Positions 9,058 to 16,577 of a DNA stretch of 64,000 bases are shown here, one piece after another. The position numbers and the translations under genes are program-made. The DNA comes from CAWKCE01 sp032127035 (lineage in GTDB: Bacteria > Actinomycetota > Actinomycetes > JAHEKZ01), in the NCBI GenBank assembly GCA_963848085.1, contig CAWKCE010000001.1:1-64000 (forward strand). The letters are read 5' to 3'. Numbering within the stretch: position 1 is the stretch's first letter; every line of letters begins with the position of its first letter. The notes beneath the pieces were generated by a model. That model saw nothing but the letters and a program-made list of their open reading frames with translations. It had not been told where the DNA came from and ran no database searches.

Positions 9058-9725
9058 TGCTGCGTTCCTCCATGTTCGGTGTCCGACACCAGCAGGTCGT
9101 GGTCGATGGCCAGCGCCACGGCCTCGGCCCGTGAGTGCACCTCGAGCTTGTCGAGGATGCGTTGCACGTGTGACCGGACCGTCTGAGGCGAGATGAACAG
9201 CCGTCGCGCGATGCGGTCGACGTCATCCCCGGCCGCCAGCAGCGCCAGCACCTCCCGCTCGCGGCCGGTCAGCCGCCCATAGCGGGCGTGCACCTCCTCG
9301 TCCCGACGGCGCCGCTCAATCAGCTCCCGCAGCAGCCCGCCGAGCATCCCTCGGGGCACGCACGCCTCACCGCGCAGCGCGGCCTGCACCGTGCTGACCA
9401 GCTCCGGGTAAGGCGCGTCGGTGGTGACGGCCCCGACGGCCCCTGCTTCGAGCGCCCGCATCAGGGTGCGCTCGTGGTCGCGCTTGGACAGCACCAGCAC
9501 CGTGCAGCGCGCCGCCAGCTCCCGACACACGGGCAGAAAGGTGCCATCGGCGAGCTCACTGGAGACCAGGGCGACGTCGACCGGGACGGGATCGCGCCCG
9601 TCGAAGTCGTCGGGGCATTGCTCGACGACGGCAGCTACGCGCAGGCCGTCCTCCTCGCCGAGGAGGACCCCGAGGCTGCCCCCCAGCAGGGCGTCCTCGT
9701 CGACGATCAGCACCGAACCGGTCAT
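9054..9725 (-). CDS. LuxR-family regulator with degenerate receiver domain
   Basis: This 223-residue protein has an N-terminal receiver-like domain and a C-terminal LuxR/FixJ helix-turn-helix. The HTH is textbook (LTGREREVLALLAAGDD, then ARRLFISPQTVRSHVQRIL, about 151-192). In the receiver, the acidic pocket (VDEDALL) and the lysine (VLSKRD) are present. The phospho-acceptor position reads DVALVSSEL, where family members have a D-L, so Asp is replaced by Ser. It is therefore unlikely to be phosphorylated in the usual way. It lies between a second LuxR gene and a PqqD-like gene, all joined by ATGA overlaps, which suggests it regulates the polysaccharide cluster. Confidence 0.82.
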   Translation of the reverse strand: MTGSVLIVDEDALLGGSLGVLLGEEDGLRVAAVVEQCPDDFDGRDPVPVDVALVSSELADGTFLPVCRELAARCTVLVLSKRDHERTLMRALEAGAVGAVTTDAPYPELVSTVQAALRGEACVPRGMLGGLLRELIERRRRDEEVHARYGRLTGREREVLALLAAGDDVDRIARRLFISPQTVRSHVQRILDKLEVHSRAEAVALAIDHDLLVSDTEHGGTQQ

Positions 9726-10336
9726 GCCGCCCCGATCCGGTCGAGGCCAGCAGCCCGGCCCACCGCGGCCGCGGCCAGTCTGTTGTGAACCCCGAGCTTC
9801 TTCAGCACGGCCTGCACATGTGTGCGGGCAGTGTTCGGCGAGATTCCGAGGGCAAGGGCGATCTCAGCGTTCGATGCGCCCTTGGTGAGCAGCCCCAGCA
9901 CCGTGACCTGCCGCTGGCTGAGCCCGGTCAGGTGTCCGCCCCGCTCGCCCTCAGCGCTGACGGGCCGTCGCCCGCACGCAACCTGACGGACGGCGTCGAC
10001 CAGGCCCGGGGCTCCGGCGCCACGGTCCACCAGGCCAGCCGCCCCCGCACCCAGTGCGGCCTGCCGCAGCGCTGCGAGGGGGGACTCGAGCAGGGCGACC
10101 CAGGGGACGGCGGGGCGAGGCATCGCCTCCAGCTGGGCGGGACTGACGTTGACAACGGCCACCCTGGCGCGGTCGTCACCCGTCCGCACGACGGCCAGGC
10201 TCTCGCGGCCGAGGAGGCGCGTCAGCACGTCCTCCAGCAGCCGGTCGAACCCGACCAGCTCCACCGCGACCGCGGCCTCGACATCCCCCGCCGTTCCCGA
10301 CACTCGCCCCCACGCCCTTCGTCGATCGCCTGCCAT
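9722..10336 (-). CDS. LuxR-family regulator with atypical receiver domain
   Basis: This is a 204-residue protein starting at MAGDRRRAWG; an upstream ATG at 10492 is in frame but would overlap the divergent deacetylase and looks non-coding. The C-terminal LuxR HTH is clear (LTGLSQRQVTVLGLLTKGA, then IALALGISPNTARTHVQAVL). The N-terminal half resembles a receiver, but the acceptor site reads VAVVNVSPA (Asp replaced by Asn) and the DD pocket is missing. It is the first gene of the leftward transcript and overlaps the second LuxR gene (9722-9725). No histidine kinase is nearby. The pair could respond to a ligand or to each other rather than to phosphorylation. Confidence 0.75.
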   Translation of the reverse strand: MAGDRRRAWGRVSGTAGDVEAAVAVELVGFDRLLEDVLTRLLGRESLAVVRTGDDRARVAVVNVSPAQLEAMPRPAVPWVALLESPLAALRQAALGAGAAGLVDRGAGAPGLVDAVRQVACGRRPVSAEGERGGHLTGLSQRQVTVLGLLTKGASNAEIALALGISPNTARTHVQAVLKKLGVHNRLAAAAVGRAAGLDRIGAA

Positions 10337-10418
10337 GGTGTCATGCCCAGTCAATGTCCCCGCGGGGCGCTCGAAGGCGGTACGAATGCGGGGAACCGTC
10401 ACTCGGAAGGACCCGCAA

Positions 10419-11207
10419 ATGCGCGGCACCATGAAGCAGGCGCTCGCCCACCTGCCCGACGGTCGGGCCGCGCAGGGGGCCTCGCTGCTCATCTACCACC
10501 GGGTCGGCGGAGGGTCCGGGGACGAGCTCGACGTGAGCGCCGCCGGATTCGAAGCTCAGCTCGACGCACTGGCCGAGGCCGACGTCGTGTCGATCGACAC
10601 CGCACTGGACCGGCTCGAGGCCGGAGACGACCGGTCGAGCTTCGGACTCACCTTCGACGACGGCTTCGCCGACGTACACACCCACGCCTGGCCGTTGCTG
10701 CGCGAGCGACGACTCCCATTCACGCTCTACCTGGCGACGGCGTACCTCGGAGGGACGATGCAGTGGGAAGGTGCCACCGCCAAAGACTCGGGGGCACCGG
10801 GCCTCACCTGGGAGCAGCTCGCCGAGATGGTGGAGTCCGGCCTTTGCACGGTCGGCAACCACACACACCGCCACGTGCAGCCCCACCTCCTCACCGAACG
10901 GGAGCTCGACGACTGCAGCGCCACGATCGAGCGGCGGCTCGGCGTCACTGCGCGCCACTTCGCGTACACGTGGGGAGTCCGAGTGCCTGCCATGGAACCC
11001 GTGCTCCGCGCCCGCTTCCGCAGCGCCGCCACCGGGGAGCTGGGCCGCAACCTGCCGGGAGTCGATCCGATCCGGCTGCGCCGAGTCCCGGTGCGCCGGA
11101 CCGACCCGCTGCCATTCTTCTCCGCCAAGCTGCACGGGTCGCTTCGCGCTGAGCGGACCTACGCCGGCGTCGTCCGCATGGCAAAACGCCTAGGCCTTCG
11201 GGGCTAG
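10419..11207 (+). CDS. Polysaccharide deacetylase (CE4/NodB-like)
   Basis: This 262-residue carbohydrate esterase-4 type protein removes N- or O-acetyl groups from polysaccharide. Motif 1 is LTFDDGFADV (catalytic and metal Asp). Motif 2 is GNHTHRHVQP, which supplies the two metal His residues. A later arginine/aromatic region reads HFAYTWGVRVP, where typical members have a PyG-like motif. No signal peptide is seen, so it may act on a cytoplasmic or lipid-linked intermediate. Start: ATG 10419, preceded by GGAAGGA at good spacing; ATG 10431 is an alternative. It diverges from the LuxR pair and probably belongs to the surface-polysaccharide cluster. Confidence 0.82.
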   Translation: MRGTMKQALAHLPDGRAAQGASLLIYHRVGGGSGDELDVSAAGFEAQLDALAEADVVSIDTALDRLEAGDDRSSFGLTFDDGFADVHTHAWPLLRERRLPFTLYLATAYLGGTMQWEGATAKDSGAPGLTWEQLAEMVESGLCTVGNHTHRHVQPHLLTERELDDCSATIERRLGVTARHFAYTWGVRVPAMEPVLRARFRSAATGELGRNLPGVDPIRLRRVPVRRTDPLPFFSAKLHGSLRAERTYAGVVRMAKRLGLRG

Positions 11208-11221
11208 GCACCCTCGGTGCC
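11188..11221 (+). terminator. Possible terminator hairpins after the deacetylase gene
   Basis: Two overlapping hairpins span the stop codon: CCTAG...CTAGG around 11189-11208 and GGCACC-CTC-GGTGCC at 11207-11221. There is no U-run, as is common for high-GC actinobacterial terminators. They could separate the deacetylase transcript from the hydrogenase operon. This rests on sequence symmetry only. Confidence 0.3.
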
Positions 11222-11276
11222 GGATACAGCCCACGGACCCCCCTGCGACACGTCCTTCGGCCCTGTTCGACCTGCG

Positions 11277-11306
11277 TCAGATCCCCGATCGTGAGGAGTG
11301 ATCTGA
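11277..11306 (+). promoter_or_regulatory. Inverted repeat upstream of the hydrogenase operon
   Basis: A perfect 7-bp inverted repeat (TCAGATC, 16-nt spacer, GATCTGA) ends 12 nt before the first hydrogenase start codon and precedes its GGAGG ribosome site. It could be a repressor operator or an mRNA hairpin in the leader. No regulator gene with a DNA-binding domain lies in this operon; the cNMP-domain protein encoded there has no HTH. Confidence 0.35.
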
Positions 11307-11318
11307 TGCGGAGGTGTC

Positions 11319-12470
11319 ATGCCTACTCACGCGATGGCCGTCCTTGACGTCGACGGGCTGCAGGCGTTGCTCGACCTGCTGCGCGCTGACGGGTGGACGG
11401 TTCTGGGCCCGACGGTGCGCGACGGCGTCGTCGGACACGGCGAGATCACTAGAGTCGACGATTTCCCGCGCGGATGCGGCGACGAGCAGGATGCCGGGCA
11501 CTACCGGCTGCGGGACCGCGGCGACGACGCCTTCTTCGGCTACGCCGTGGGGCCGCAGTCCTGGAAACGCGAGCTGTTCCCGGCCAACGAGCTGCTCGTC
11601 CGTCGCGAGCCTGGCGCGTCCGGCATCCCACGGCGCCTCGATCCCGAGATCCGGCCGGTGGCGCTGTTCGGCGTCCGCTCCTGCGACCTGCATGCGGTCG
11701 CCATTCACGACCGCGTCTTGCTCGGCCGGCCGCACGCGGACGCGCACTACGGCGCACGCCGGGCGGAGACGCTGATCGTTGCGGTGTCGTGCTCCGAGCC
11801 CGGAGGCACCTGCTTCTGCGCGTCGACCGGGACCGGCCCGAGCCCGACCGAGGGCTTCGACCTGTCGCTCACCGAGCTGCTCGACGACAACGGCCACCGC
11901 TTCGTGGTCCGCTCGGGGGGACCTCGTGGGGACCACTTGGTCGACCGGTTGCCCATCCTCCCGGTCGACCTCGACGACCTCACAGCGGACGTCGCCGTCA
12001 CGGAGCGGGCGACATCGCGCATGGGACGTCACCTGGACGTCGATGGCCTGCGGGACCTGCTCTACGACAACCCGGACCACCCACAGTGGGACGACGTCGC
12101 TACCCGATGCCTGTCGTGCACCAACTGCACGATGGTCTGTCCCACCTGCTTCTGCACGTCGGTCGAGGACTCCACCGACCTGGTGGACGGGACCGCGGAA
12201 CGTTGGCGGGTGTGGGACTCGTGCTTCACCACCGAGTTCTCGGCGATGCACGGCGGGAGCGTGCGGACGACTCCAAAGTCGCGGTACCGGCAGTGGGCAA
12301 CCCACAAGCTCGCCTCCTGGGTCGACCAGTTCGGCACCTCCGGTTGCGTCGGCTGCGGTCGCTGCATCACGTGGTGCCCCGTTGGGATCGACCTCACTGC
12401 CGAGGTCGCGGCGATCCGTGCGACTTCCCCGGCGAGCCCCATCGACCCGCCCGACTCCCGGGAGGCCTGA
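11319..12470 (+). CDS. hydB: [NiFe] hydrogenase group 3b, beta (4Fe-4S) subunit
   Basis: This 383-residue iron-sulfur subunit carries electrons between the NiFe core and the flavin subunit of a cytoplasmic NADP-linked hydrogenase (sulfhydrogenase type; also similar to AsrA of anaerobic sulfite reductases). Two [4Fe-4S] sites are visible: CLSCTNCTMVC (C264, C267, C270, C274) and CVGCGRCITWC (C343, C346, C349, C353). Further cysteines in SCSEPGGTCFC (about 157-167) fit the conserved N-terminal domain. ATG 11319 is preceded by GGAGG. It is the first gene of a tight operon (beta, cNMP protein, gamma, delta, alpha, protease, HypC). The hydrogenase rather than sulfite-reductase call rests on the NiFe subunits downstream. 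Confidence 0.9.
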   Translation: MPTHAMAVLDVDGLQALLDLLRADGWTVLGPTVRDGVVGHGEITRVDDFPRGCGDEQDAGHYRLRDRGDDAFFGYAVGPQSWKRELFPANELLVRREPGASGIPRRLDPEIRPVALFGVRSCDLHAVAIHDRVLLGRPHADAHYGARRAETLIVAVSCSEPGGTCFCASTGTGPSPTEGFDLSLTELLDDNGHRFVVRSGGPRGDHLVDRLPILPVDLDDLTADVAVTERATSRMGRHLDVDGLRDLLYDNPDHPQWDDVATRCLSCTNCTMVCPTCFCTSVEDSTDLVDGTAERWRVWDSCFTTEFSAMHGGSVRTTPKSRYRQWATHKLASWVDQFGTSGCVGCGRCITWCPVGIDLTAEVAAIRATSPASPIDPPDSREA

Positions 12471-12471
12471 C

Positions 12472-12945
12472 GTGCGCACCATCGACGAGCTCCTGCACGA
12501 ACACCCGTTCTTCGCCGGCCTCGACGCCGAGACACTCCAGCTCATCGCCGGCTGCGCGGCGAACCGCCATGCGCGCGCCGGGGACTACCTGTACCGGGAG
12601 GGCGAACCGGCTGATGTGTTCTACGTCATCCGACGCGGCCGGGTGGCGATCGAGGCGAACGACCCAGCGGGCGGGCCAATGATCATCGAGACCGTCGACG
12701 ACGGCGAGGTCCTGGGCTGGTCCTGGCTGATCCCCCCGCACCGGTGGCTCTTCGACGCGCGGGCCGTGGAGTCGACGAGCACCGTCGTCTTCGACGGCAA
12801 GTGCCTGCGCGGCAAGTGTGACGAGGACCCGAAGCTGGGGTACGACCTCATGCAGCGGGTGGCCCAGGTGATGTACGCCCGGCTGCAGGCTGCGCGCATC
12901 CGGGCGCTTGACCTCTACGGAGTGCCCGGTGCCGCACGCCCCTGA
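12472..12945 (+). CDS. Stand-alone cyclic-nucleotide-binding domain protein of the hydrogenase operon
   Basis: This 157-residue protein starts at GTG 12472, directly after the beta-subunit stop. It is a single Crp-type effector domain: IDELLHEHPFFAGLDAETLQLIAG, then GDYLYREGEPADVFYVIRRG, then the binding-cassette region GEVLGWSWLIPPHRWLFDARA. A C-terminal helix follows (YDLMQRVAQVMYARLQAARI). There is no DNA-binding HTH. A CLRGKC pair of cysteines sits just before the helix. Genes like this sit between beta and gamma in some actinobacterial group 3b hydrogenase operons, so it is probably a subunit or allosteric gate rather than a transcription factor. Whether it binds cAMP is unknown. Confidence 0.8.
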   Translation: MRTIDELLHEHPFFAGLDAETLQLIAGCAANRHARAGDYLYREGEPADVFYVIRRGRVAIEANDPAGGPMIIETVDDGEVLGWSWLIPPHRWLFDARAVESTSTVVFDGKCLRGKCDEDPKLGYDLMQRVAQVMYARLQAARIRALDLYGVPGAARP

Positions 12946-13789
12946 CACCCTCCCCACCCAGCGGCCGCACGGCCAGTCGGCATTCCACGTGCGGGAGTTC
13001 CGGGTGGTTGACCGGCAGCAGGACACCGGAGACACCGTGACGCTCGCCCTCGCCCCACTCGACGGCGAGCCGTTGGCGTTCGTGCCTGGCCAGTTCACGA
13101 TGCTCGGCCGGGTCGGAGTCGGCGAGGTTCCCATCTCGATCAGCGGGAACCCGGACCGCGGGCTCCTGGTCCACACCATCCGCGACGTCGGCGGCGTCAC
13201 GCACGAAATCGCGGCGTGCGACGTGGGCAACGTGCTGGAGGTCCGCGGCCCCTACGGCGAGGGGTGGCGCATCGAGGACGGTCAGGGCAGCGACGTCGTC
13301 GTCATCGCGGGCGGCATCGGTCTGGCGCCGCTCCGTCCGGCGGTGCTGCGTCTGCTCTCCGAGCGCCACAAGTACCGCAGCGTGTCCCTGTTGTACGGAG
13401 CCCGCACCCCCTCCGACCGGCTGTACCCGTCCGAGCTCGCTCGGTGGCGTGATCATGACATCGACGTCATGGAGGTCGTCGACCACGGCACGCAGGAGTG
13501 GCTCGGTCGCGTCGGCCTGGTCACCACGCTGGTGCCGCGCGCGACCTTCGAGCCGAGCCACACCCTGGCGCTGGTGTGTGGACCCGAGGTGATGATGCGC
13601 TTCGTCACCCTCGCGCTGCTCGATCTCGGCGTTGCGCCCGACCACATCCGGCTGTCCATGGAGCGGTCCATGAAGTGCGGGGTCGGCCTGTGCGGCCACT
13701 GCCAGCTCCGCGAACTGTTCGTCTGCGTGGACGGGCCGGTCCTCGACTACGCAACGTTGGCCCCGTTGCTCGCGGTGAGGGAGCTGTGA
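12929..13789 (+). CDS. hydG: [NiFe] hydrogenase group 3b, gamma (FAD/NAD(P)H diaphorase) subunit
   Basis: This is a 286-residue flavoprotein of the ferredoxin-NADP reductase fold that exchanges hydride with NAD(P)H. The FAD part holds PGQFTMLG and the flavin-binding PISISG motif. The nucleotide-binding part has VIAGGIGLAPLRP and later VCGPEVMMRF. A C-terminal cluster site is CGVGLCGHC...C (C250, C255, C258, C266), as in NfnA/SudB-like and hydrogenase gamma subunits. The GTG at 12929 (GGAG at 12919-12922) is preferred over ATG 12908, which lies deeper in the preceding gene. It shares its architecture with the NfnA-like protein at 36.6 kb. Confidence 0.9.
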   Translation: MPHAPDTLPTQRPHGQSAFHVREFRVVDRQQDTGDTVTLALAPLDGEPLAFVPGQFTMLGRVGVGEVPISISGNPDRGLLVHTIRDVGGVTHEIAACDVGNVLEVRGPYGEGWRIEDGQGSDVVVIAGGIGLAPLRPAVLRLLSERHKYRSVSLLYGARTPSDRLYPSELARWRDHDIDVMEVVDHGTQEWLGRVGLVTTLVPRATFEPSHTLALVCGPEVMMRFVTLALLDLGVAPDHIRLSMERSMKCGVGLCGHCQLRELFVCVDGPVLDYATLAPLLAVREL

Positions 13790-13790
13790 G

Positions 13791-14597
13791 ATGAGCCCAC
13801 ACCGCCCCACCCTCGCCGTCTGGAAGTTCGCGTCGTGCGACGGCTGCCAGCTCACGATCCTCAACTGCGAGGACGAGCTGATCCCCCTCGCCGGCGCGGT
13901 GCGCATCGCCTACTTCCCCGAGGCCACCCGCGGCAAGGTCGCCGGCCCTTACGACGTATCGCTCGTCGAGGGTTCGGTCACCACGCCGGCGGATGCCGAG
14001 CGGATCCAGGAGATCCGGGCCATGTCGAAGCTGCTGGTGACCATCGGAGCGTGTGCGACCAGTGGGGGCATCCAGGCTTTGCGCAACTTTGCCGACGTCG
14101 CCGAGTACCGGTCAATCGTCTACGCCCACCCTGAGTACGTCTCCACACTGGAGCGATCCACAGCAATCGGCGACCATGTCGCCGTCGACTTCGAGCTGCG
14201 CGGCTGCCCGGTCGACAAACGGCAGCTGATCGAGCTGCTGGCCGCGTGCATCAACGGTCGTCGGCCGCGCATCCCGTCGTACAGCGTCTGTGTGGAGTGC
14301 AAGCGCCGCGGCGCGGTCTGTGTGGCGGTCGCCAACGGCACCCCGTGCCTGGGGCCGGTCACCCAGGCCGGCTGCGGCGCGCTCTGCCCGGCCTACGCGC
14401 GTGGCTGCTACGGCTGTTTCGGTCCGCAGGACACCGCCAACGCCGCCGCCTTGTCGTCCACGCTGGTGGACCTGGGCATGCCGACGCGAGACGTCGCCAG
14501 GGTATTCCGCACCTTCAACGCCGCGGCACCCGCCTTCCGCGCGGCGGCCGACCGCGCCGCGGAACACGCAGCAGCAGGCGAGGAGACGTCGCCATGA
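13791..14597 (+). CDS. hydD: [NiFe] hydrogenase group 3b, small (delta) subunit
   Basis: This 268-residue small subunit without a Tat signal is expected for a cytoplasmic group 3 enzyme. The proximal [4Fe-4S] ligands begin with ASCDGCQLTILNCED (C16, C19). Further ligands lie in TIGACATSGG, LRGCPVDK, and the C-terminal Cys-rich stretch (CVECKRRGAVC, TPCLGPVTQAGCGALCPAY, GCYGCFGP) for additional clusters. It relays electrons from the NiFe site to the beta/gamma subunits. ATG 13791 follows the gamma stop directly, and its stop overlaps the large-subunit start (ATGA). Confidence 0.93.
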   Translation: MSPHRPTLAVWKFASCDGCQLTILNCEDELIPLAGAVRIAYFPEATRGKVAGPYDVSLVEGSVTTPADAERIQEIRAMSKLLVTIGACATSGGIQALRNFADVAEYRSIVYAHPEYVSTLERSTAIGDHVAVDFELRGCPVDKRQLIELLAACINGRRPRIPSYSVCVECKRRGAVCVAVANGTPCLGPVTQAGCGALCPAYARGCYGCFGPQDTANAAALSSTLVDLGMPTRDVARVFRTFNAAAPAFRAAADRAAEHAAAGEETSP

Positions 14598-15901
14598 CCC
14601 ACAAGCTCACCTCAGGCGACCATGTCCTCACCGCGGACCCGCTGGCCCGCGTCGAGGGCGAGGGCGCGATGCGCGTCGTGATCACCGACGGCCGCGTCGA
14701 GGACGTCGAGCTCAACATCTTCGAACCACCACGGTTCTTCGAGGCCTTCCTGCGTGGACGCGCGTGGACGGAGCCGCCGGACATCACCGCACGTATCTGC
14801 GGGATCTGCCCGGTCGCCTACCAGATGAGCTCCTGTCTGGCGATCGAGGACGCCTGCGGCGTCACCGTTCCCGAGGAGATCCGGCTCATGCGGCGGCTTC
14901 TCTACTGCGGTGAGTGGGTGGAGAGCCACGCACTTCACATCTACCTGCTGCACGCACCGGACTTCCTCGGCTACGACGGGGCGGTCGAGATGGCGGCCGA
15001 CCATCGAGAGCTGGTCGAGCGCGGTCTTGCGATCAAGAAGGCCGGGAACGCGCTCATGGCGCTGGTCGGGGGCCGGGCGGTGCACCCGGTCAACGTCCGC
15101 GTCGGAGGTTTCTACCGGATGCCCAGCCGGCACGAGCTGCTCGGCCTGCGGCCACAGCTCGAGCTGGCGCGCGACGCCGCCCTGGCCACCGTCGGCTGGG
15201 TTGCCGGCTTCGACTTCCCCGACTTCGAGCAGCCGCAGGAGTACGTGTCGTTGCGCCCGGCCGAGGGGTACCCGCTGGAGGGCGGTCGCGTCGTGTCCAC
15301 CACGGGACGGTCCTTCGACGTCGCCGACTTCAGCTCGGTCGTCGTCGAGGAGCACGTCGCCCGCTCGAACGCGCTCCACGCCCACCTGGATGGGCGCACC
15401 ACGTACGTCGTTGGCCCGCTCGCGCGCTACTCGCTGAACCACGACCGGCTGTCCCCGCTGGCGCAGGAAGCCGCGCGCGCAGCGGGTCTGGGGGTCGAGT
15501 GTCGAAACCCCTTCCGCTCGATCGTGGTGCGAGCCGTTGAGCTCGTCTACGCGCTCGACGAGGCGCTACGCATCATCGACGGCTGGAAGGGCTACGACAT
15601 CCCGTCGGTTCCCGTTCCGCCCATGCCTGGGGTCGGCCACGGTGCAACCGAAGCGCCCCGCGGCCTCCTCTACCACCGCTACCAGCTGGCCAAGGACGGC
15701 ACGATCGAGGACGCCGTGATCGTGCCTCCCACGTCGCAGAACCTGGCCAGCATGGAGGAGGACCTGCGACGGTTCGTCGCCACGCGGCTCGATCTCACGC
15801 ACGACGAGCTGACCCTGCGGTGCGAGCAGGCCGTGCGGAACTACGACCCGTGCATCTCGTGTGCCACCCACTTCCTCGACCTCACGGTGGAGCGGTCATG
15901 A
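14594..15901 (+). CDS. hydA: [NiFe] hydrogenase group 3b, large (alpha, catalytic) subunit
   Basis: This 435-residue catalytic subunit oxidises or evolves H2 at a NiFe(CN)2CO centre. The N-terminal ligand motif is ARICGICPVAY (C69, C72). The C-terminal motif is DPCISCATHFLDL (C420, C423). Nine residues follow His426, the expected tail removed by the endopeptidase encoded next. No Hyp carbamoyl/cyanide assembly genes other than hypC are in the window, so hypABDEF must be elsewhere. The length and CGIC/DPCxSC signatures match group 3b. Homologous mycobacterial enzymes (Hyh/Hyd3) make H2 during hypoxia, which is family knowledge and not shown here. Confidence 0.95.
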   Translation: MTHKLTSGDHVLTADPLARVEGEGAMRVVITDGRVEDVELNIFEPPRFFEAFLRGRAWTEPPDITARICGICPVAYQMSSCLAIEDACGVTVPEEIRLMRRLLYCGEWVESHALHIYLLHAPDFLGYDGAVEMAADHRELVERGLAIKKAGNALMALVGGRAVHPVNVRVGGFYRMPSRHELLGLRPQLELARDAALATVGWVAGFDFPDFEQPQEYVSLRPAEGYPLEGGRVVSTTGRSFDVADFSSVVVEEHVARSNALHAHLDGRTTYVVGPLARYSLNHDRLSPLAQEAARAAGLGVECRNPFRSIVVRAVELVYALDEALRIIDGWKGYDIPSVPVPPMPGVGHGATEAPRGLLYHRYQLAKDGTIEDAVIVPPTSQNLASMEEDLRRFVATRLDLTHDELTLRCEQAVRNYDPCISCATHFLDLTVERS

Positions 15902-16356
15902 CATCGATGCTCATCGGCCTCGGAAACCCGCAACGGGGCGACGACGGGGTCGGCCCGGCCGTTGCCCGACGGTTCGCGGCACTGGCTCTGCCCGGTGTCG
16001 AGGTGGTCGAGGTCGACGATCCGATCTCGCTCATCGACACCTGGGGTGACGCCGATCCAGTCGTCGTCGTCGACGCAATGTCCTCACGCCAGCCACCAGG
16101 AACCGTGCAGACGATCGATGTGACCGTCGACAGCCTCCCCGACGACTCTCGGTCGTCCGGTGGGTCGCACGCCCTGGGCCTGGCCACCGCCGTGGAGATC
16201 TCGCGGGCACTCGGCCGGCTCCCGGCCCGGCTCGTGGTGGTGGGTGTCGAGGTCCATGGGGTCTCGTCCGGCACCGAGCTGTCCGGCCCGGTCGCGGCCG
16301 CACTCGACCGCGCGGTCCTCGCGGCCCGGTCCGAACTCGAGGGAGGCGGTTCCTGA
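15898..16356 (+). CDS. Hydrogenase maturation endopeptidase (HyaD/HycI family)
   Basis: This 152-residue peptidase M52-type protein clips the C-terminal tail of the large subunit once nickel is inserted. Motifs: IGLGNPQRGDDGVGPAVARR (Asp of GDDG as metal ligand), VVEVDDPISLID, VVVDAMSS (second metal ligand Asp) and GGSHALGLATAVE, where the His sits in the usual 'SxH' place. ATG 15898 overlaps the large-subunit stop. It would act on the HydA tail after CATH. Confidence 0.9.
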   Translation: MTSMLIGLGNPQRGDDGVGPAVARRFAALALPGVEVVEVDDPISLIDTWGDADPVVVVDAMSSRQPPGTVQTIDVTVDSLPDDSRSSGGSHALGLATAVEISRALGRLPARLVVVGVEVHGVSSGTELSGPVAAALDRAVLAARSELEGGGS

Positions 16357-16577
16357 TGTGCCTCGGTGCGCCGTGTCAGGTCGTCTCGGTGGGACTCGAC
16401 CGAAGCGTTGTCGTCCGAGACGCCGGCCGACAGGTGCCGGTCTCCCTGCTGACGCTCGAGGGCCCGGTTGACGTCGACGACTGGCTGCTCGTGCACTGCG
16501 GACTCGCACTGGCCCGACTCACCGAACCAGAGGCGCTCGACGCGCTGTCCCTGCGTACACCTGAGGAGTCCCCATGA
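16356..16577 (+). CDS. hypC: Hydrogenase assembly chaperone HypC/HybG
   Basis: This 73-residue protein starts with the diagnostic MCLGAPCQVV; the N-terminal Cys2 binds HypD and carries the Fe(CN)2CO precursor to the large subunit. Downstream pattern: VPVSLLTLEGPVDVDDWLLVHCGLALARL, matching the beta-barrel and C-terminal helix (vGdyVlVHaGfAi) of the family. The start overlaps the protease stop by one base. It is the only hyp gene in the operon. Confidence 0.93.
   Translation: MCLGAPCQVVSVGLDRSVVVRDAGRQVPVSLLTLEGPVDVDDWLLVHCGLALARLTEPEALDALSLRTPEESP

Noticed and set aside
11319..13789. Anaerobic sulfite reductase (AsrAB) instead of hydrogenase subunits
   Set aside because: The beta and gamma subunits resemble AsrA/AsrB, but NiFe small and large subunits follow in the same operon and no AsrC is present.
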